Source of the DNA: Candidatus Zixiibacteriota bacterium
Lineage (GTDB): Bacteria > Zixibacteria > MSB-5A5 > CAIYYT01
Length of the DNA: 5,147 nucleotides
Reading direction: 5' to 3'
Assembly (NCBI GenBank): GCA_026397575.1
Contig: JAPLUP010000708.1
Location: forward strand, 1-5,147
Positions 1 to 4,871 of the stretch are shown in pieces. The position numbers were made by a program, and so were the translations under genes. Each line of letters begins with the position of its first letter. Positions within the stretch are counted from its first letter, which is position 1. The notes beneath the pieces were generated by a model. The model worked only from the letters and a program-made list of their open reading frames with translations, was not told the origin of the DNA and did not search any database.

Positions 1-1
1 T

Positions 2-2329
2 GGAATCAATATCTATTACACTTGGACAGACGATCGCAACGGCAGCTTCGATGTCTATGCGAAAATCAGCGAATATGGTTCGCCGGCGATGGTGATTACT
101 CCGATGAGCTTCCAGTTCACAGCGGAATTCGGTGGTAGCAATCCGGCGACACAAAACTTGCTTATCAGTAATCTTGGCTATGGCATACTTAACTGGCGCG
201 CGACGTCTAATCAAAGCTGGTTACAGGTTACCCCCGCGACCGGTACCGCGCCATCAACGGCAATCGTCTCAGTGAATACGACAGGTTTGGCATACGGCAG
301 TTACAACGGGCGAATCACCATCGCGGATGTTTCCGGAAAGGATTCATCGCGGACGGCGGTCGTGGCGTTGGATATTACCGCGCCAGTCATGCAAATCGTT
401 CCGCAGACAATCAGTATCGAGGCGCACCTGGGAGCGCCGCCGCCTGATGACAAGTTTGTACAGATAAACAACACGGGGTCCGGCACACTCAACTGGACTC
501 TGTCAGGAATGCCATCGTGGCTGAAGTTTTCGATGACATCGGGAACCGCGCCATCAGCAACCGACATAATCATCCTCACCGACTCGTTACCGGCGCAGGG
601 GCAGTACACGGCGAATGTCGCAGTAACGTCGACGCAGGCGGTCAATTCTCCACAGAATCTCACAGTGCAGTTGAGCTATCTTGCCGATGTGCCGATCATT
701 GCGACTGACCCTGACACAGTACATCTGACATTCGCGGTCAATGCGACGACGATCACTTCTCAGGAGCTTGTCATTTACAACATCGGAGTTGGCACTCTCA
801 ACTGGACAATCAGTGCGGATGCAACTTGGGTGTCGCTGAGCAGTGAGACGGGAGTGGGTGATGCGGTTGTGAATGTCGGCGCACAGCCGTCGATGTTGGC
901 GGTCGGTGATCATTACAGCCAACTCACGATTACCGATCCAAATGCCTACAACTCGCCGCACTGTGCCGTCGCGCACGCGCATGTCACCGATACACCACCG
1001 ATAATACAGGTGGCTCCGGATAGCCTGAGTTTCCTCTGCTATGACACCGGTCCACAGGACAGCGCGCGAACCGTCTCCATTGCGAACGGAGGGGGTGGTG
1101 ACATGTCGTGGAGTGTGACCGAGAACGCAGTTTGGCTGTCATTCAATCCATCATCGGGCAGTGGCGCCGATCAAACGCTGGCAACAGTGAGTACCGGTGG
1201 ATTGCCGAATGGGAACTATACGGCCTGGGCCTACTTCAATGCGCCGGGAAGCACCAACCTAAAAGACTCGATCTTCGTTCGTCTGCAGATAGTGGCTTGG
1301 CTGCCGAAAATCTGCGGTTTGCCACCATCGTTGCAATTTCTTGCGCGCGAGGATCTGGCATCTGCCGACACGCAGACGGTGACTGTAAACACCTGCGCGG
1401 CGCCGGGGATGAATTGGTCAATTGCGACTTCGCCCGCATGGCTGAGTGCATCACCGGCAGCGGGCACAGAATCGCAGAGTAGCGATATCATCATGAATAC
1501 TGCCGGCATGGTTGCCGGAACATACGGTGGCCAAATCGTTGTGTCAGCGCCGGAAGCATCAAATTCGCCCGTCACGGTACCGGTGACTTTGCAGGTGCTT
1601 CCCCGCGACACGATCGCATTGTCGTCGACTCGCGTAGTCGCCGGGCAGCCGTTTACACTCGATCTGTGTCTACACAATCTGCTACCAGTCGATAGCGCTT
1701 ATCTGCAAGTCCAATTCGACAACAGCTACTTTGAGTTTGATTCAATCAGCGCCGCTTCGCGTCTCGCCGGATTGATGACGTTCCAAGTTGTCAGTCAACA
1801 GGCGCTCGCGCTTACACAGACGACAATTGCCACAGTGAAAGTTTCCTCACAAATCCCGCGCGGTGATGGCAACATCGCGATTCTGAACATGCATGCGGTG
1901 GCATCGGCTGGTGACGGAACTCACCCCGTCAGTTGCTCGACACAGCTTCGCGATTCTTTGGGATTGCTCATGACGCTTCCGGTTGCGATCGGTCAGGTGA
2001 CAATCATGGGACAGACTCCGGTCGAGCCGGAACCGGTGGGGGAACTCCCCCACGAATTCCATTTGTATCAGAACTTCCCGAATCCTTTCAATAGCAGCAC
2101 GATCATCTACTACTCGCTTGCGCAGGGCACAGATGTGAGACTCGAAGTGCTGAATATTATCGGCCAATCGGTTAGAACACTATTCTCCGGTTATCAGTCG
2201 ATCGGCGGCTATAGCATTGCGTGGGATGGACTTGATGACTACGCGCAGGGCGTCGGTTCAGGAATATACTTCGTGCGACTGGCTACAGACACGCGCGCGG
2301 ACTATGTTAAGGCCGTGCTGCTGAAGTAG
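2..2329 (+). CDS. Large secreted surface protein, 3' part: propeller remnant, five BACON-like repeats, cohesin-like domain, type IX-like sorting domain
   Basis: The frame is open to the left edge, so the gene is 5'-truncated; the ATG at 89 is internal. Numbering from the codon at 2, 775 residues are visible, ending in TAG. Residues 1-25 (YTWTDDRNGSFDVYAK) look like the last blade of a beta-propeller of the W-x-D-x-RNG-x-x-D-[IV]-Y type. Residues 29-533 are five tandem beta-sandwich repeats of about 102 residues resembling BACON domains. Residues 534-669 resemble a cohesin (VVAGQPFTLDL near the start, VQFDNSYFEF, closing IGQVTI). A Pro/Glu linker (PVEPEPVGELP) follows. Residues 685-775 match a FlgD-Ig/type IX secretion C-terminal domain: LYQNFPNPFN, then VLNIIGQSVRTL and YVKAVLLK at the end. 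Such proteins cross the outer membrane and are released or anchored at the surface. The role is probably adhesion or scaffolding; no catalytic motif is visible. The domain names are pattern-based calls without a profile search. Confidence 0.88.
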   Translation, partial: GINIYYTWTDDRNGSFDVYAKISEYGSPAMVITPMSFQFTAEFGGSNPATQNLLISNLGYGILNWRATSNQSWLQVTPATGTAPSTAIVSVNTTGLAYGSYNGRITIADVSGKDSSRTAVVALDITAPVMQIVPQTISIEAHLGAPPPDDKFVQINNTGSGTLNWTLSGMPSWLKFSMTSGTAPSATDIIILTDSLPAQGQYTANVAVTSTQAVNSPQNLTVQLSYLADVPIIATDPDTVHLTFAVNATTITSQELVIYNIGVGTLNWTISADATWVSLSSETGVGDAVVNVGAQPSMLAVGDHYSQLTITDPNAYNSPHCAVAHAHVTDTPPIIQVAPDSLSFLCYDTGPQDSARTVSIANGGGGDMSWSVTENAVWLSFNPSSGSGADQTLATVSTGGLPNGNYTAWAYFNAPGSTNLKDSIFVRLQIVAWLPKICGLPPSLQFLAREDLASADTQTVTVNTCAAPGMNWSIATSPAWLSASPAAGTESQSSDIIMNTAGMVAGTYGGQIVVSAPEASNSPVTVPVTLQVLPRDTIALSSTRVVAGQPFTLDLCLHNLLPVDSAYLQVQFDNSYFEFDSISAASRLAGLMTFQVVSQQALALTQTTIATVKVSSQIPRGDGNIAILNMHAVASAGDGTHPVSCSTQLRDSLGLLMTLPVAIGQVTIMGQTPVEPEPVGELPHEFHLYQNFPNPFNSSTIIYYSLAQGTDVRLEVLNIIGQSVRTLFSGYQSIGGYSIAWDGLDDYAQGVGSGIYFVRLATDTRADYVKAVLLK
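86..1600 (+). repeat. Five tandem BACON-like repeats encoded within the surface protein
   Basis: Approximate unit boundaries are 86-379, 380-682, 683-988, 989-1294 and 1295-1600. Each unit has a block of the form N-x-G-x-G-x-[LM]-[NS]-W, then a second Trp exactly eight residues later (in SWL, SWL, TWV, VWL, AWL), then a P/S-rich turn with G-T or G-S, and a closing G-x-Y strand. The first Trp falls at residues 65, 165, 268, 370 and 472 (numbered from the codon at 2), so the period is 100, 103, 102 and 102. Units 1-3 keep G-x-[LN]NW closely; units 4 and 5 are more diverged (GGGGDMSW and AAPGMNW). BACON domains are known as all-beta modules linked to carbohydrate or mucin binding, and may also serve as spacers. 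Which applies here cannot be told from sequence alone. Confidence 0.8.
1601..2008 (+). other. Cohesin-like domain in the surface protein
   Basis: About 136 residues between the last BACON-like unit and the Pro/Glu linker. The opening strand DTIALSSTRVVAGQPFTLDL fits the 'v-x-x-G-x-x-f-x-v-x-v' start of cohesins. AYLQVQFDNSYFEFDSISA fits the 'a-x-f-x-l-x-Y-D-P-x-x-L-x-x-x-x-v' signature, with FDN in place of YDP. A central GDGNIAILNMHAVAS strand and a final SLGLLMTLPVAIGQVTI match the 'd-G-x-x-a-x-l-x-F-x-v ... G-x-V-x-v' end. In established systems cohesins bind dockerins, and a dockerin is encoded by the next gene. The similarity is moderate; an unrelated Ig-like fold is the main alternative. 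Confidence 0.6.
2054..2326 (+). other. Type IX secretion-like C-terminal sorting domain (FlgD-Ig/Por type)
   Basis: The last 91 residues begin EFHLYQNFPNPFNSSTIIYY. This is the widely seen 'L-x-Q-N-[YF]-P-N-P-F-N-x-x-T-x-I-x-[YF]' start of Por/type IX C-terminal domains. They continue with V-R-L-E-V-L-N-I-I-G-Q-x-V-R-T-L, W-D-G, SGIYFVRL and a terminal VLLK. Proteins with this domain are normally exported by Sec, moved across the outer membrane by the type IX machinery, and cleaved or anchored there. No type IX machinery gene is in the window, so use of that pathway is inferred. Confidence 0.88.
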
Positions 2330-2445
2330 AGGCCTCAGCCCCAAAATACACTTGGACCTCTGACTCCTCTCGCGAACCTAGAGACAAATAGAACCCGGCA
2401 ATTCATCGTTTTGCATCCAGAAGGCGCCAGCGTATATTGATTTGC
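2330..2445. other. Intergenic region between the two surface-protein genes
   Basis: The stretch holds a weak imperfect hairpin just after the TAG stop: AGAGG 2328-2332 with CCTCT 2366-2370, and CAG 2336-2338 with CTG 2360-2362. It has a 21-nt loop and no T-run, so it is not called as a terminator. Near the right end lies a promoter-like pair, listed separately. No RNA gene or small ORF with good support is seen. Confidence 0.6.
2410..2438 (+). promoter_or_regulatory. Candidate sigma70-type promoter, possibly giving a leaderless mRNA
   Basis: A -35-like TTTGCA at 2410-2415 (4 of 6 to TTGACA) and a -10-like TATATT at 2433-2438 (5 of 6 to TATAAT) are separated by 17 bp. Transcription would start near 2445, one base before the ATG at 2446. 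The nearest Shine-Dalgarno-like string, AGAAGG at 2419-2424, is 21 nt from that ATG and would lie upstream of the predicted transcript. It could instead serve a TTG at 2437, with 12-nt spacing. The promoter is a consensus match only; AT-rich hexamers like this occur by chance. Confidence 0.35.
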
Positions 2446-2904
2446 ATGAAGCGCGCATTCGAATCAATTGCCGTCGCCGTTCTGGCAGCCACGATGTTAA
2501 GTGTCAGTGCGTTTGCCAGTGGGGAGGTTACCACGCTGGACGACGGTAATCTCTACCTGTTTGTGTCGAACAACGGTACATTTGCATTTGACTCGTCGGC
2601 GTCACGCGGAGAATACTCGGGGTTGTACTATCCCAAGAACACTTACAGGTGGGTGATGTCGGGAGGGGGAATCTGGGTGGCCGGGAAGAAAGGAGATCAA
2701 TGGCGGGTGACGATTTCGGGCGCCGAGAGCGAGTTTGTTCCGGGTCCGGCGTACCGTCGCACACCAGCGGCTTCAGCGTTCCCTATATATAAAATCACTC
2801 GCGGAGAGAATTACGCCCTTAATGATGCCTACCGCAACTGGCCTGCGACTCTTGGCGCTCCGATCGATGCCGTAGGGCACCCCATTATCATGGGATCACA
2901 GTGA
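2446..2904 (+). CDS. N-terminal fragment of the interrupted secreted dockerin protein (Sec signal peptide)
   Basis: This piece of 152 residues would be made if translation ends at the TGA. MKR is followed by a hydrophobic stretch (residues 8-20) and S-A-F-A before SGEV, a standard Sec signal peptide with probable signal peptidase I cleavage after Ala24. There is no lipobox Cys. The mature part has NNGTFAF, GLYYPKNTYRW, GIWVAGKK and SEFVPGP, blocks that I associate with uncharacterised secreted proteins of uncultured phyla, where they begin a much longer domain. The piece therefore looks incomplete as a stand-alone protein. ATG 2446 is preferred because it places MKR directly before the hydrophobic core; the TTG at 2437 would add MIC and has the better placed AGAAGG. 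No function is known to me. Confidence 0.7.
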   Translation: MKRAFESIAVAVLAATMLSVSAFASGEVTTLDDGNLYLFVSNNGTFAFDSSASRGEYSGLYYPKNTYRWVMSGGGIWVAGKKGDQWRVTISGAESEFVPGPAYRRTPAASAFPIYKITRGENYALNDAYRNWPATLGAPIDAVGHPIIMGSQ

Positions 2905-2973
2905 CTTTATACGCTGTTCAACGATCCCGACACTGCCGCGCACGGCTTTGACATCGCCGGCACTCTTCCTCTC

Positions 2974-2985
2974 GGAGTCGAGGTG
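2974..2985 (+). promoter_or_regulatory. Shine-Dalgarno-like GGAG before an internal GTG downstream of the stop
   Basis: GGAG at 2974-2977 lies 5 nt before the GTG at 2983-2985, 78 nt past the in-frame TGA. In the uninterrupted frame the same bases simply encode G-V-E-V, part of the conserved PLGVEV block, so the match may be accidental. If used, it would allow re-initiation of a 567-residue product without a signal peptide. Confidence 0.2.
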
Positions 2986-4686
2986 AAACTGTATGCTTAC
3001 ACTTATGATAACACCTACCAAACCTATGATACGATGATGACGCAGGTCGTTTTCTTTGAGTATACTATCACCAACCGTTCCAGTGAAATGATCGATTCCT
3101 GTATCGTAACAATCTATGGCGATCCGGATATTGGCTATAGCAGCGATGACCGTGTCGGCAGTGATGTCGAGACCGGAATGGCTTACTGTTACAGCGAGGG
3201 GAGCCACGACCAATACTATGGCGGCATGACTCCCGCCGTTGGAATTTGTCTTCTGAATGACCGCGCCAGTTCGACCAACTTCTATTACTTCTATAGACGC
3301 AACGATCCGCCGTCAGCCAGACTCGACAGTCTTTACAAAACCATCAATCTGGTCAGAGGGTTGCAACTTATGGGAGAGCCGTACATTGACTCGTCAACCA
3401 TGTTGCCGACGAAATTCCCCTTTAGCGGCAATCCAGTCGACAGCACCGGATGGATCAATACGCTGTCCGAGGATTACCGCTTCGTGATAAACGCGTCGCC
3501 GATATCGTTGCCGGCGGGGGATAGCATCAAGGTTGTCGCGGCTTTGATTGTGGCTCGGGGGGAAACGAATAAGGAAAGCGTAAGAAAGCTGCTGGCAACC
3601 ACGCGCAGCGTGCGCGAAATCTATCGACAGAATGTCGCGGCACCGCAAATGCGTGCGTCAAGTGTTGATGCCGTGACAATTCGGGGAGCCAACATCAGAG
3701 GACGAGATTGGGGCGGGCGGTTCTTGAGTGGCGGTTTAGATTTTGCTTCACGCTACTTTGGAGATACGACGACACCGACTTTGTTGCCTTTAGTCAGTGT
3801 CGCCTTTTCGGAATCGCCGGTGCAAAAGGTGTATCGTTATGTTCCCGAAGGTGGCTTCTTCAAATTCGCCGGTTTTGCCAGTGAGTGTGTTGGCGTTGTC
3901 GATACCGATTCCGGAGAGCGGCTGGAATACTGCTACATCGATGCCGATCAGGACGGCACAATCAGTAACGCGGACGGCAAACTCGATCCGTTAGTTGTCT
4001 TCACAACGGCATATAGCGATACACCGAGGCCGTACCACACTGATTCGAATCTTCGTGCGCCTTCGCAAGACAGACTGCTCGCGATCGAACTTGACGCGAG
4101 CCTCGCCGATCTCTCCGGAGGCCGGCTGATAGTCGACACGAAGGCGATGAGCTTGCCGTTTGCCTCACGGCAATTGGATGGATCAGATACGTTGCTCATC
4201 GCTGAACCGGCGGGCAGCGCCTATTCCGAGTTGACGATCATGTTCACTAACGATACGCGGTTTCTGGAGGAGATTGACCTTGTGTCTTCCGATCCGGCGC
4301 ATCTGCGAATCATACCGGCACGATGTGAACTCGGCACGGGTGAAAGCACGTTTGTCTTTCTGCACTGCTACCCGCCCGAGTCCTACGATTTTTCGGGAAC
4401 GCTCAACATCTTCGCACGTCGTCTCCGCGGTGACCACGTAAGCATACCGGTTGCTCTTTCTCTTCGTCCCGGTGTTTCCGGAGATGCGAACGAAGATGGC
4501 GTTCTGACATTGAATGATCTGATCGCGATGATCAGGATTCTATATCGCGGCGCACCGATGTTGGCGCCGCGACGATTGATTGACTCCAACTGTGACGGCG
4601 TCTTCAATCTTGTGGACCTCGTGGTCTCTCTCAATGTGTTGTATGAACAAGCCGATCCGCCGTGTTCGTTGTCGAAACAGCAATAA
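2983..4686 (+). CDS. C-terminal fragment of the interrupted secreted protein, ending in a type I dockerin
   Basis: The first possible start after the TGA is a GTG at 2983, preceded by GGAG at 2974-2977 with 5-nt spacing; the sense frame actually resumes at 2905. A product starting here would lack a signal peptide. Readthrough numbering is used below. FEYTITN near 204-210 and DPDIGYSSDDRVGSD from 226 resemble 'F-x-x-Y-x-I-x-N ... D-x-D-[IL]-G-x-x-x-D-D-x-V-G-x-D'. SGNPVDSTGW (327-336) and LPAGDSIKVVAAL (355-367) resemble the 'F-S-G-D-P-V-T-G-T-G-W' and 'G-D-x-x-x-V-V-x-A' blocks of the same protein type. DWGGRFLSGGLDF starts at 421. An EF-hand-like loop lies at 499-510, an Ig-like beta-sandwich at about 586-678, and the dockerin at about 678-740. 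No catalytic residues are recognised. The role is probably structural or binding at the cell surface. Confidence 0.7.
   Translation: MKLYAYTYDNTYQTYDTMMTQVVFFEYTITNRSSEMIDSCIVTIYGDPDIGYSSDDRVGSDVETGMAYCYSEGSHDQYYGGMTPAVGICLLNDRASSTNFYYFYRRNDPPSARLDSLYKTINLVRGLQLMGEPYIDSSTMLPTKFPFSGNPVDSTGWINTLSEDYRFVINASPISLPAGDSIKVVAALIVARGETNKESVRKLLATTRSVREIYRQNVAAPQMRASSVDAVTIRGANIRGRDWGGRFLSGGLDFASRYFGDTTTPTLLPLVSVAFSESPVQKVYRYVPEGGFFKFAGFASECVGVVDTDSGERLEYCYIDADQDGTISNADGKLDPLVVFTTAYSDTPRPYHTDSNLRAPSQDRLLAIELDASLADLSGGRLIVDTKAMSLPFASRQLDGSDTLLIAEPAGSAYSELTIMFTNDTRFLEEIDLVSSDPAHLRIIPARCELGTGESTFVFLHCYPPESYDFSGTLNIFARRLRGDHVSIPVALSLRPGVSGDANEDGVLTLNDLIAMIRILYRGAPMLAPRRLIDSNCDGVFNLVDLVVSLNVLYEQADPPCSLSKQQ
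3940..3975 (+). other. EF-hand-like calcium loop in the middle of the dockerin protein
   Basis: The twelve codons read DADQDGTISNAD. Asp is at loop positions 1, 3 and 5, Gly at 6, Ile at 8, Ser at 9 and Asp at 12, which is the calcium-ligand spacing of EF-hand and dockerin loops. It stands alone about 180 residues before the dockerin pair and is flanked by EYCY and LDPLVVF rather than dockerin helices. It is therefore a separate site, probably stabilising the surrounding beta domain. The motif is clear; calcium binding is inferred. Confidence 0.6.
4480..4665 (+). other. Type I dockerin module
   Basis: Two calcium loops are present. Loop 1 at 4483-4518 reads DANEDGVLTLND and loop 2 at 4582-4617 reads DSNCDGVFNLVD. 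Both have D/N at loop positions 1, 3 and 5, Gly at 6 and Asp at 12. Each is followed by a hydrophobic helix (LIAMIRILYRG and LVVSLNVLYEQ). The 21-residue linker and the closing ADPPC match the 'GD-x-N-x-D-G ... L-Y-x-x-G-x-P ... G-D-x-N-C-D-G ... PPC' style that I recall as common in Zixibacteria. Loop positions 10 and 11, which set partner choice in characterised dockerins, are L-N and L-V. Confidence 0.9.
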
Positions 4687-4802
4687 TTCTGCTCGGCTCA
4701 CAGACTCTAATCGGGGCGGAATTCCAGCTCGGCACGGATTATATCAGTCTCCGCCTCCGCCTTTCGCATCCCCGCGCCGACATTCTCGGAATCTAAATGT
4801 GA

Positions 4803-4830
4803 TTGACAGAATTCCTCACCTGTCTATCAT
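4803..4830 (+). promoter_or_regulatory. Sigma70-type promoter for dinB
   Basis: A perfect -35 TTGACA at 4803-4808 is followed, after 16 bp, by TATCAT at 4825-4830 (5 of 6 to TATAAT). The predicted start of transcription is near 4837, giving a leader of about 35 nt to the ATG at 4872. This makes dinB a separate transcription unit from the surface-protein genes. Spacing is one base short of the usual 17 but within the normal range. Confidence 0.65.
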
Positions 4831-4860
4831 CGAGTTGAACGATGGAGAACCGGTTTATAC

Positions 4861-4864
4861 GGAG
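4861..4864 (+). promoter_or_regulatory. Ribosome binding site (GGAG) of dinB
   Basis: GGAG sits 7 nt before the ATG at 4872. The in-frame alternative ATG at 4842 has only a weak GAG upstream and would begin about 5 nt from the predicted transcription start, so this site decides for 4872. Confidence 0.6.
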
Positions 4865-4871
4865 TAACACG

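Larger units (their letters stand above)
2446..4686 (+). pseudogene. Secreted dockerin protein gene interrupted by one in-frame TGA (2902-2904)
   Basis: Reading frame +1 runs from the ATG at 2446 to the TAA at 4684-4686, 746 sense or interrupted codons, with one stop at codon 153. The frame does not shift across it: the translation reads ...IIMGSQ-stop-LYTLFNDPDTAAHG... My recollection of this protein type from Zixibacteria, Eisenbacteria and similar phyla is that a 'G-D-Q-x-[LM]-[WY]-x-[VL]-[FY]-N-D-x-[DN]' block sits exactly here, so the break falls inside a conserved domain. Upstream blocks are NNGTFAF (42-48), GIWVAGKK (75-82) and SEFVPGP (95-101). Downstream blocks are FEYTITN, DPDIG (226-230), SGNPVDSTGW (327-336) and DWGGRFL (421-427), and the end is a dockerin. 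Possible causes are a true nonsense mutation, a base-calling error, phase-variable or readthrough expression, or recoding. Genome-wide TGA reassignment is unlikely, because the neighbouring 2.3-kb frame uses TGG for Trp and has no internal TGA. Confidence 0.8.
4687..4871. other. Intergenic region between the dockerin gene and dinB
   Basis: The left part holds a possible stem with a 29-nt loop (GGGGCGGA 4713-4720 against TCCGCCTC 4750-4757, one G-T wobble), with no T-run after it, and a doubled TCCGCC (4750-4761). The right part holds the dinB promoter. An overlapping open frame here is not supported as a gene. No clear terminator for the upstream gene is seen. Confidence 0.6.

Noticed and set aside
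587..982. Minus-strand open frames inside the surface-protein gene (also 301-663, 1231-1677, 1847-2167)
   Set aside because: Arg/His/Cys-rich translations without motifs, lying opposite clearly coding beta-repeat sequence; these are antisense shadows.
2328..2370. Rho-independent terminator after the surface-protein gene
   Set aside because: The stem is interrupted (5 bp, 3x3 internal loop, 3 bp) with a 21-nt loop and no T-run.
2881..2894. Hairpin CCCAT-tatc-ATGGG just before the TGA as a recoding signal
   Set aside because: A 5-bp stem upstream of the codon is too small, and on the wrong side for known readthrough or frameshift stimulators. The frame does not change here.
2902..2946. Selenocysteine at the in-frame TGA
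   Set aside because: The only downstream hairpin seen is a 4-bp stem (GCCG 2935-2938 with CGGC 2943-2946). It lacks the GU loop and bulged U of a bacterial SECIS, and the sequence around the stop is not a redox motif.
2446..4686. Alternative genetic code with TGA as Trp or Gly
   Set aside because: TGG is used for Trp throughout, and apart from the single codon 153 no TGA occurs in any of the three real reading frames of the window. A reassigned codon should be frequent.
4713..4757. Terminator after the dockerin gene
   Set aside because: An 8-bp stem with one wobble pair, a 29-nt loop and no following T-run; probably chance in a GC-rich stretch.
4580..4867. Separate 95-residue plus-strand gene overlapping the dockerin end
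   Set aside because: It overlaps the dockerin codons in another frame, has Ser/Arg/Pro-rich low-complexity translation and no ribosome site. Its end merely crosses the dinB promoter.
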